Part shown: one piece after another, positions 1 through 6,482 of the stretch
How the letters are laid out: each line of letters starts with the position of its first letter
How positions within the stretch are numbered: position 1 is the stretch's first letter
Notes under the pieces: model-generated
What the model was told of the DNA's origin: nothing
The model's database searches: none
The model's input: the letters and a program-made list of their open reading frames with translations, nothing else
Source: CAIKLP01 sp965279595
Lineage (GTDB): Bacteria; Bacteroidota; Bacteroidia; Sphingobacteriales; Sphingobacteriaceae
Length of the DNA: 64,000 nucleotides
Assembly: GCA_965279595.1 (NCBI GenBank)
Contig: OZ257246.1
Coordinates: forward strand, 1,984,001-2,048,000
Direction: 5' to 3'
Position numbers and translations under genes: made by a program

Positions 1-1
1 T

Positions 2-418
2 GGTATTAATTACCCTGGCATTCCTCGAGTAATTTTACATGATCTGAAAAACCAATCAATCAATATTCAAGGGGTAGATGTTATTCCTATTGAAGTAAAG
101 CATTTTAAATTACCTGTTTTTGGTTTTCGAATTGCAGATTTTACCTATATCACTGATGCAAAAACAATTTCATCAGAAGAAAAAGTAAAAATAAAAGGAT
201 CAAAAGTATTGGTATTGAATTCACTTAGAAGGGCTGATCATATATCACATTTAACTTTAACCGAAGCCATTGCATTAGCTGAAGAATTAAATATTGAGCA
301 AACATATCTCACTCATATCAGTCATCAACTTGGTAGGCATGGAGAAGTTGAAAAAGAGTTAAGTCTTTGTAAATCAAAAATTAATTTAGCCTACGACGGA
401 CTGCAATTGGAAATGTAA
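2..418 (+). CDS. MBL-fold metallo-hydrolase, PhnP-like (C-terminal part, 5' end outside window)
   Basis: The reading frame is open from the first bases of the window to TAA at 416-418, so only the last ~138 residues are present. The sequence contains FTYITDA, a stretch VLVLNSLRR, and LTHISHQLG near the end, with a final AYDGLQLEM. This pattern (Asp in the YITDA strand, His in LTHISH) is what I recall of the C-terminal half of PhnP-type metallo-beta-lactamase-fold hydrolases in Bacteroidota; such proteins bind two metal ions and hydrolyse phosphodiester or related bonds. The HxHxDH motif would lie upstream, outside the window. Substrate unknown. The gene is followed by an AU-rich hairpin before the next gene. 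Confidence 0.8.
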   Translation, partial: GINYPGIPRVILHDLKNQSINIQGVDVIPIEVKHFKLPVFGFRIADFTYITDAKTISSEEKVKIKGSKVLVLNSLRRADHISHLTLTEAIALAEELNIEQTYLTHISHQLGRHGEVEKELSLCKSKINLAYDGLQLEM

Positions 419-480
419 TTTCCATTCTATTAAAAATATTACAAAAGTCCTGTTTTATTTCTACTACCTTTAGTTTAGTC

Positions 481-511
481 AATTGAATATTATTTCTTAT
501 TCAATTTTTTT
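481..511 (+). terminator. AU-rich hairpin with T-run after the MBL gene
   Basis: A perfect 9-bp stem (AATTGAATA at 481-489 with TATTCAATT at 498-506) with an 8-base loop runs into a T tract. It could end the upstream transcript, but it sits only 22 bases before the next start codon, so it may instead be part of that gene's leader. The stem is AT-only apart from one GC pair, hence weak. Confidence 0.4.
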
Positions 512-532
512 CAAACCGTTAAACTAATTTCT

Positions 533-2317
533 ATGAAATTAAAATTACTTACTATCGTACTCATCAGTTCGCTGTTTGGCTGTAGTTCTAATAAAACTGC
601 AACATCTACAAATGTAAATTCAGAAGAAATGAAAAATCTTTTTGATCATTACTGGGAAGCTAGAATGAAATTATTTCCGATTGAAGCTACTTCAAATGGA
701 GACAATCGCTATAATAATTTATTGAATGATGATATCAGTAATGAATTCAGAAAAGGACAATTGAAATTTTATCAAGATTACTTAGATTCTATTTCACATT
801 ATGATAGAAATGCACTTAACAATAATGATAGAATTAGCTACGATATTTTTAAAAGAGAAATGGAAATGAGTATTGAAGGATTATCATATAATGATAATTT
901 AATACCATTTCAGCAATTTTGGGGTTTGCCATTGTCATTTGGTCAAATGGGCTCTGGTGAAGGCATTCAGCCATTTAAAACTGTTGCAGATTACGATAAT
1001 TTCTTAGAAAGAATAAAAGGATTTAGTCAATGGTCAAGAACTGCAATTGAAAACATGAAAGCAGGAACAGAAAAGCAAATTGTTTTACCTAAGCTTTTGG
1101 TTTTAAAAATGATTCCACAAATGGAAGCCTTAGTAGTTACTTCTCCTGAAAAGAGTTTATTTTATGGACCCATTACAAGAATGCCTAAAGATTTTTCAGC
1201 AGCCGATAAGAAACGACTTACTGAGGCATATTCAAAAGCAATCATGGAAGAAATTGTACCTTCTTATAAAAATTTAGGACTCTTTTTAAAAATAGATTAC
1301 TTGCCCTATGCTCGAGCAACATCAGGTATTTCAGGAATTCCAAATGGTAAAAAGTATTATGAATATTTGATTCGTTATTGGACAACTACAAATCTAACAT
1401 CGGATGAAATCTTTAAAACAGGTGAAGAAGAGGTTGCACGGATTCATGAAGAGATGAATAAAATTAGAGTAGAAACAAATTTCAAAGGGGAGCTTCCTGC
1501 ATTTTTTGAATTTTTGAAAACAGACAGACAATTTTATCCATATCAAACAGCTACAGAGGTTTTAGATGCCTATCGTGCAATTCAAAAACGCATTGATCCA
1601 AATTTAAAGAAGATGTTTGGAAGAGTTCCAAAATCACCTTTTGAGATTCGTCAGACTGAAGCATTCCGCGCAGCATCAGCTAGCGCTGAATACCAACAAG
1701 GTTCTGCGGATGGAAGTAGGCCAGGTATATTTTATGTGCCAATAGTAAATGCCAAAGAATTCAATACCAATTCAGGAATGGAATCATTGTTTTTACATGA
1801 AGCCATTCCGGGACATCATTACCAGATTTCATTGCAACAAGAAAATGAGAGCATTCCTAAATTTAGAAGATTTAGCTGGTATGGTTCATATGGTGAAGGT
1901 TGGGCTTTATATACAGAATCTTTAGGGAAGGAATTGGGATTATATACTGATCCTTATCAGCATATGGCTGCATTGAATGATGAAATTCACCGTGCTATTC
2001 GTTTAGTAGTTGATGTAGGTATACATGCAAAAGGTTGGAGTAGAGAGCAAGCAATAAAATACATGATGGATAATGAAGCAAGTAGTGAAGCTGGTGTTAT
2101 TGCTGAAATTGAGCGATACATGGCTATTCCAGGTCAAGCATTATCTTATAAAATTGGAGCAATTAAAATTCGCCAGCTACGTGCTAAATATGAAAAACAA
2201 CTTGGTGTCAAATTTAAGTTAGCTGATTTTCATGATGAATTATTAAAAGATGGATGTATGCCTCTTGATGTTTTAGAAAAGAAAATGGATGATTGGGCAA
2301 ATAATCAGTCGAAATAA
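533..2317 (+). CDS. DUF885 family lipoprotein (putative metallopeptidase)
   Basis: 594 residues. The first 17 residues form a lipoprotein signal peptide ending in LFGC, so the protein should be lipid-anchored after cysteine 17. The rest matches the DUF885 architecture: a long all-helical body with the HEAIPGHH motif at residue 422 and, shortly after, a GEGWALYTE segment. HEAxPGHH resembles the zinc-binding HExxH-type helix of gluzincin peptidases, and DUF885 proteins are generally regarded as metallopeptidase-like; the substrate is unknown. Residues ~380-410 (EYQQGSADGSRPGIFYV) also fit the family. A paralogue lies at 27345-29081. Start chosen at the ATG that gives a clean signal peptide; no Shine-Dalgarno site is visible. 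Convergent with the next gene across a 16-bp hairpin. Confidence 0.85.
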   Translation: MKLKLLTIVLISSLFGCSSNKTATSTNVNSEEMKNLFDHYWEARMKLFPIEATSNGDNRYNNLLNDDISNEFRKGQLKFYQDYLDSISHYDRNALNNNDRISYDIFKREMEMSIEGLSYNDNLIPFQQFWGLPLSFGQMGSGEGIQPFKTVADYDNFLERIKGFSQWSRTAIENMKAGTEKQIVLPKLLVLKMIPQMEALVVTSPEKSLFYGPITRMPKDFSAADKKRLTEAYSKAIMEEIVPSYKNLGLFLKIDYLPYARATSGISGIPNGKKYYEYLIRYWTTTNLTSDEIFKTGEEEVARIHEEMNKIRVETNFKGELPAFFEFLKTDRQFYPYQTATEVLDAYRAIQKRIDPNLKKMFGRVPKSPFEIRQTEAFRAASASAEYQQGSADGSRPGIFYVPIVNAKEFNTNSGMESLFLHEAIPGHHYQISLQQENESIPKFRRFSWYGSYGEGWALYTESLGKELGLYTDPYQHMAALNDEIHRAIRLVVDVGIHAKGWSREQAIKYMMDNEASSEAGVIAEIERYMAIPGQALSYKIGAIKIRQLRAKYEKQLGVKFKLADFHDELLKDGCMPLDVLEKKMDDWANNQSK

Positions 2318-2333
2318 TATCAACAAAGTTTTA

Positions 2334-2372
2334 TACTTAAGAAATTGAATTAAACCTTCAATTTCTTAAGTA
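2334..2372. terminator. Perfect 16-bp hairpin shared by convergent genes
   Basis: Bases 2334-2349 pair perfectly with 2357-2372 around a 7-base loop. The left arm is intergenic, downstream of the DUF885 gene; the right arm lies inside the last codons of the minus-strand gene, whose stop codon is in the loop. There is no long T tract on either side, so it may act as a transcript-end stabiliser or a weak bidirectional terminator. Confidence 0.5.
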
Positions 2373-2649
2373 TTTCATCAGCTAAATCATCACTATATAA
2401 ACCATAGGAATTGATAAGTATACCTTTTATATGATGTTCTTCTGAGGATATTGCATATATAATACTTTGATCAGAAGGATCCGTATTTTCTTCAAAACGA
2501 AAGTATTTATCAACTTCAAACTCATGAGGATGAATTTTTTTAAGCGCATTATGACAAATGATGCAATTCTCTTCCACCTTGAAATCTTCTGTATATCCTT
2601 GAAGTTTCAATCCATTGATTGCAGCTATTAATGAATCGTAATTTTCCAT
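2350..2649 (-). CDS. Small conserved Bacteroidota protein (often mislabelled phosphoribosylpyrophosphate synthetase)
   Basis: 99 residues, no signal peptide or membrane segment. Features: an acidic, soluble composition, one CIICH motif at residues 29-33, FEENTDPSDQSIIYAISS in the middle and a helical C-terminus rich in Lys. I recognise the pattern (QGYTEDF..ENC.. DPxDQSxxYAISS) from a widespread short Bacteroidota family that automatic pipelines often name phosphoribosylpyrophosphate synthetase. Nothing in the sequence supports that name: the protein is about a third of the enzyme's length and lacks its PRPP-binding loop. Function unknown. Its final codons form one arm of a hairpin shared with the gene on the other strand. 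Confidence 0.75.
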   Translation of the reverse strand: MENYDSLIAAINGLKLQGYTEDFKVEENCIICHNALKKIHPHEFEVDKYFRFEENTDPSDQSIIYAISSEEHHIKGILINSYGLYSDDLADEILKKLKV

Positions 2650-2838
2650 AATTTTATTTATTTCTAGACAATGTTAAAACAATAGTATTTCTTAAGCTTC
2701 TAAATTTACGAATAAGGATCAAAAGGACTTTATATACTATTTGTATTTATTCATAATCATAGCAAAATCATTCATTTTTTGAAAATGAGGTACTTAAAAT
2801 TCTGTAAATGAGCCTTCTTATTTTTTTTAAAGTTTTTC

Positions 2839-2868
2839 TTGACAGAAATAGCAAAAACTCTATATTTG
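2839..2868 (+). promoter_or_regulatory. Bacteroidota promoter for the tRNA-Gly/tRNA-Leu unit
   Basis: TTG at 2839-2841, exactly 19 bases, then TATATTTG at 2861-2868. This is a full match to the Bacteroidota housekeeping promoter (TTG-N19-TAnnTTTG). Transcription should begin around 2873-2876, about ten bases before the tRNA-Gly. Confidence 0.8.
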
Positions 2869-2884
2869 CAGTCCACAATCACAA

Positions 2885-2960
<76 letters not shown>

Positions 2961-2968
2961 AAAGCAAA

Positions 2969-2992
2969 CCCTCTTCGGAGGGAATTTTTTTT
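2969..2992 (+). terminator. UUCG-tetraloop hairpin with T8 between the two tRNAs
   Basis: CCCTC at 2969-2973, TTCG loop, GAGGG at 2978-2982, AA and then eight T residues. This has the form of a strong intrinsic terminator, only 9 bases after tRNA-Gly and 32 bases before tRNA-Leu. Confidence 0.75.
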
Positions 2993-3024
2993 GAAAGAGT
3001 TTACCCATTTTGTTTCGACAAAAT

Positions 3025-3110
3025 GCCCAGGTGGTGGAACTGGTAGACACGCAGGACTTAAAATCCTGTGACCCTTATCGGTCGTGCGGGTTCGATTCCC
3101 GCCCTGGGTA
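3025..3110 (+). tRNA. tRNA-Leu (anticodon TAA), CCA not encoded
   Basis: 86 bases with the long variable arm of a class II tRNA. Acceptor GCCCAGG pairs with CCTGGGT (one G-U at the end); anticodon stem CAGGA/TCCTG encloses CTTAAAA, anticodon TAA; T loop TTCGATT; discriminator A. The following bases are CTG, so the CCA end must be added enzymatically, unlike the tRNA-Gly just upstream. A perfect 7-bp hairpin (3006-3012 with 3019-3025) directly abuts the 5' end. Confidence 0.96.
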
Positions 3111-3113
3111 CTG

Positions 3114-3141
3114 AAAAGCTCCAATTTATTGGGGCTTTTTT
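3114..3141 (+). terminator. Terminator after tRNA-Leu
   Basis: AAAGCTCC at 3115-3122 pairs with GGGGCTTT at 3131-3138 (one G-U) around an AT loop, followed by a T run. It closes the tRNA unit before the tetR promoter. Confidence 0.75.
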
Positions 3142-3212
3142 ATTTTCTCCTCTTTTAATCATTCCGTTAGTTTGTAACAACTATGTGATGTGATAAAAAA
3201 AACTTTGGAAAC

Positions 3213-3243
3213 TTTGGAACTTTCAAAAGTTTCTATAGTTTTG
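3213..3243 (+). promoter_or_regulatory. tetR-efflux promoter with embedded inverted-repeat operator
   Basis: TTTG at 3213-3216, 19 bases, then TAGTTTTG at 3236-3243: a full Bacteroidota promoter. Between the boxes lies an 18-base inverted repeat, GGAACTTT-CA-AAAGTTTC (3216-3233, 7 of 8 pairs). A further GAAACTTT half-site at 3208-3215 is a perfect complement of the right half. Placement and symmetry fit a TetR-family autorepressor binding site. That the TetR protein binds here is inferred. Confidence 0.65.
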
Positions 3244-3261
3244 CATCCAATTATTACACAA

Positions 3262-3876
3262 TTGGAAATTCAAGAAAGAATCTTACATAAAGCGAATGAA
3301 ATGTTCTGTAAATATGGCATTAGAAGTGTCACTATGGACGATATTTCAAAAGCAATTGGCGTTTCAAAGAAAACAGTTTACCAGTTTTATCCTGATAAAG
3401 ATGAATTAGTAACTGCCACTATGGAGCTCAATTTAGGTCGACATGAAACTGCCATGTTAGGCTGCAGAGGTAAAGCTTCGGCAAATGCTGTGCAAGAATT
3501 ATTAGCTATAAACGATATGGTAGCTCACATGATGCAAAGTTATAATCCTATAATGTTCTATGATTTGCAGAAGTATTTTCCAAAAGTTTGGAATAGATAC
3601 CGTGAATTTAGAGATAACAAAATTCTTAATTCGATTAAAGATAATATGAATCGAGGAATTTCGGAAGGTTTATATAGAACAGACTTTGATCAAGAAATAG
3701 TTGCATTAATGCATTTAGCAGATATCGATAATTGTTTCAATTACGAAATATTTCCTCCCAATCAATTTTCATTTGTGAAGGTAATGCAAAATTTAACTGA
3801 AGTGTTTTTATATGGCATGGTAAGTTTAAAAGGATATAAATTAATTAACAAATACAAAAATATAAACGAAGATTAA
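3262..3876 (+). CDS. TetR/AcrR-family transcriptional regulator of the RND efflux operon
   Basis: About 204 residues from TTG 3262. The N-terminal ~50 residues carry the TetR helix-turn-helix, with TMDDISKAIGVSKKTVYQFY the recognition region, and the remainder is a helical ligand/dimer domain with no family-specific motif. The frame is open upstream to a GTG at 3190, but a full promoter and a palindrome lie inside that extension (3213-3243), so translation probably starts downstream of them; TTG 3262 is the first plausible start just before the DNA-binding domain. The gene is followed 23 bases later by tolC-adaptor-pump genes on the same strand, so it most likely represses the operon and itself. 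The inducing ligand cannot be read from sequence. Confidence 0.85.
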   Translation: MEIQERILHKANEMFCKYGIRSVTMDDISKAIGVSKKTVYQFYPDKDELVTATMELNLGRHETAMLGCRGKASANAVQELLAINDMVAHMMQSYNPIMFYDLQKYFPKVWNRYREFRDNKILNSIKDNMNRGISEGLYRTDFDQEIVALMHLADIDNCFNYEIFPPNQFSFVKVMQNLTEVFLYGMVSLKGYKLINKYKNINED

Positions 3877-3899
3877 ATCAACCATAATTACACAATTAT

Positions 3900-5291
3900 A
3901 TGAAAACAAAGTTAATAGGAGTAATTGTATTAATCATCACGAGCAGTCAAGTGTTTGCTCAAACTGATTCTTATAATTTCACTTTGCAAGAGGCCATTGA
4001 ATACGCAATGACCAATCAGAATGCCATTAAGAATGCCGAATTAGATCGACAAATTTCTGTTTCGAAAGTTAAAGAAACTTATGCCATCGGTTTACCTCAA
4101 GTAACTGGAAAAGCATCAGTGCAAAAGAATTTTGACATTCCAACACAAGTATTACCAGATTTTATTTCACCAGCAGTATATGGTGTATTGATGGAAAATA
4201 CAGTTAGAGATGGAAATGGCAATCTAATTACCATGCCTTCTGAGTTTGGCAGTATTCCAGCTCAATTTGGTACAACCTATAACATGAGTTATGGATTAGA
4301 AGTTTCTCAATTATTATTTGATGGGAATTATTTATTAGGATTAAAAGCTGCGAATGTTTATAAAGATCTTACAGTAAAAGCATTGAAACGTACCAAAATT
4401 GAAACGAGCATAGCCGTTACAAAAGCCTATTACTCTGTTTTAGTTACTGAAAAAGGAATTGAACTTTTAGATGCAAACATTATTCGTTTGAAAAAGACTT
4501 TAGATGACACCAAAGCTTATTATGATAATGGTTTTGCAGAAAAAGTAGATGCAGATAGATTGACAGTTATTTATAATAACTTAATTACTGAAAGACAAAA
4601 TTTACAACGTGTTTACGAATTAACTTTCAACTTATTGAAGTTCCAAATTGGAATGTCGACAACTTCTGATTTAAAGCTAAAAGATAAATTGGATAATGTG
4701 ATGATGCAAGAAGTGAATACTTCGGAAACGATTAATGTTGAGTCGCGTGTGGAGTATCAATTGATGAAAACCCAAATGAGATTAATGGAGTTAGATTATA
4801 AAAGAAACAATGTTTCAAGAGCCCCTACCTTAGTTGCTTTTGGAGCCTTTTCAAAAAATGCACAAAACAATGATTTTTCAGCATTAACGGATAAGTTTTT
4901 CCCTACATCAATAGTAGGTATCAATTTAACTGTACCAATTATTGGTTCAGGAAAAAAATGGCAACAAGCCAATCAAGCTAAATTAGCTTTAAAGAAAACT
5001 GAAAATGATATGGGGAATTTACAAAATGCATTGACATTAGAATCTAAATCAGCATTGACGACTTACAATAATAACGTTGGTCAATTACAAAATCAAACCA
5101 AGAACATGGAATTAGCCACAGAAGTATTGCGAGTTTCAAAAGCTAAGTATGATCAAGGTGTTGGTTCTAGTTTGGAAGTGGTAACAGCAGAAACTGCAAA
5201 AAAAGAAGCAGAGAATAATTATATCAGTGCCTTATACAATGCTTTAATTGCTAAAGTTGAATTGGATAAAGCATATGGAAGAATACAATAA
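3900..5291 (+). CDS. TolC-family outer membrane efflux protein
   Basis: 463 residues with a cleavable signal peptide (MKTKLIGVIVLIITSSQVFA). Two structural repeats of the OEP family, roughly residues 25-215 and 255-460, rich in long amphipathic helices and ending in YISALYNALIAKVELDKAYG, the usual OEP tail. It should form the trimeric outer membrane channel and periplasmic tunnel of the tripartite pump encoded by the next two genes (32 and 44-base gaps). An insertion at residues ~70-130 is consistent with the first outer membrane strand pair. Co-transcribed with the tetR gene upstream. Confidence 0.92.
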   Translation: MKTKLIGVIVLIITSSQVFAQTDSYNFTLQEAIEYAMTNQNAIKNAELDRQISVSKVKETYAIGLPQVTGKASVQKNFDIPTQVLPDFISPAVYGVLMENTVRDGNGNLITMPSEFGSIPAQFGTTYNMSYGLEVSQLLFDGNYLLGLKAANVYKDLTVKALKRTKIETSIAVTKAYYSVLVTEKGIELLDANIIRLKKTLDDTKAYYDNGFAEKVDADRLTVIYNNLITERQNLQRVYELTFNLLKFQIGMSTTSDLKLKDKLDNVMMQEVNTSETINVESRVEYQLMKTQMRLMELDYKRNNVSRAPTLVAFGAFSKNAQNNDFSALTDKFFPTSIVGINLTVPIIGSGKKWQQANQAKLALKKTENDMGNLQNALTLESKSALTTYNNNVGQLQNQTKNMELATEVLRVSKAKYDQGVGSSLEVVTAETAKKEAENNYISALYNALIAKVELDKAYGRIQ

Positions 5292-5322
5292 ACGGATATC
5301 TAAATTTTGAAGAAATAATATT

Positions 5323-6438
5323 ATGAAAAAAGTAATTTTACTATTAAGTGTAGCAACAGTATTAGTTGCTTGTAATAAATCCGGATCAACGGATAAAAAA
5401 ACAGAATTGGCTAATTTAAAGAAACAACAATCTGAAGTAACAGCCAAAATTATTGAGTTAGAAGCTGCAATTGCGAAGGAAGATCCTGATGCAAATAAGA
5501 AAATTCACAGCATTGAATTAGCCCCAATAGTTGAAGGTGTATTTACCCATTATGTAGAAGTTCAAGGTAAAGTTGAATCAGAGCAAAATGTGAATATTAT
5601 TCCTCGTGCTATGGGTCCAATCACCAATGTTTCTGTACAACCTGGTGATAATGTAAGAAAAGGACAATTGTTAGCTACTATTGATAATGCTTTGATCAAA
5701 AAGAATATTGATGAATTGCAAAATCGTTTAGACTTAGCAATCATAGTTTTCAATAAACAGAAAAATTTGTGGGATCAAAAAATTGGAACTGAAATTCAAT
5801 TTCTTCAAGCTAAAAATAATAAAGAAGCATTGGAACGTAGCATGGCAACTGCAAATGAGCAGTTAGACATGACTTTAATTAAGTCTCCAATCAATGGTTC
5901 AGTTGATTTAGTGGATGTAAAAGTAGGAGAGATGGCAAGTAATATGAAACCAGCTTTCCGTGTAGTAAACTTAGAGCAATTAAAAGCAACAGCTGAATTA
6001 GCAGAAAGCTATTTAAGTACTGTTTCTACAGGTGATGAAGCAACCATAGTATTTAGTGATTTGAATAAAGAAGTTAAATCTAAAGTAAGCTTTACAGGTC
6101 GTGTTATTAATCCAGTAAGTAGAACATTTAGTGTTGATGTTAAATTAAACAACAGCAATGAATATCGTCCAAATATGATTGCCGTTATGAAAATTGTTGA
6201 TTACCGTGCATTGAAATCTATTAGCATTCCAATGAATGTAATTCAAAATGATCAAACTGGACAGTATGTAATGGTTGCTGTAGAACAAAATGGGAAATTA
6301 ATTGCCACTAAAAAAGTAATCAAATCAGGAATGATATATAAAGGTGTTGCAGAAATTAAATCGGGATTAGCTGTAAATGACAAATTGATTGTTGCAGGTT
6401 TTCAAGATTTAGTAGAAGGTGATTTAATTAAATTATAA
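5323..6438 (+). CDS. RND efflux periplasmic adaptor (HlyD/MFP family lipoprotein)
   Basis: 371 residues. Lipobox LVAC places the lipid-modified cysteine at residue 17, so the adaptor is membrane-anchored. A coiled coil around residues 25-45 (LANLKKQQSEVTAKIIELEAA) is followed by the biotinyl-lipoyl halves (residues ~80-125 and ~185-215, the second with LIKSPINGSV), a helical hairpin between them, a beta-barrel domain (~220-300) and a membrane-proximal domain. It should bridge the TolC-like channel and the RND pump in the neighbouring genes. The order tetR-channel-adaptor-pump is common in Bacteroidota. Short N-terminal coiled coil before the lipoyl domain is slightly unusual but seen in the phylum. 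Confidence 0.92.
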   Translation: MKKVILLLSVATVLVACNKSGSTDKKTELANLKKQQSEVTAKIIELEAAIAKEDPDANKKIHSIELAPIVEGVFTHYVEVQGKVESEQNVNIIPRAMGPITNVSVQPGDNVRKGQLLATIDNALIKKNIDELQNRLDLAIIVFNKQKNLWDQKIGTEIQFLQAKNNKEALERSMATANEQLDMTLIKSPINGSVDLVDVKVGEMASNMKPAFRVVNLEQLKATAELAESYLSTVSTGDEATIVFSDLNKEVKSKVSFTGRVINPVSRTFSVDVKLNNSNEYRPNMIAVMKIVDYRALKSISIPMNVIQNDQTGQYVMVAVEQNGKLIATKKVIKSGMIYKGVAEIKSGLAVNDKLIVAGFQDLVEGDLIKL

Positions 6439-6482
6439 TCAACCTTAAATAAAATAATAATCCGCAATTTAATTTCATAGAA

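Noticed and set aside
3190..3261. GTG-initiated N-terminal extension of the TetR regulator
   Set aside because: It contains a full promoter and an operator-like palindrome and codes for a low-complexity stretch outside the TetR domain.
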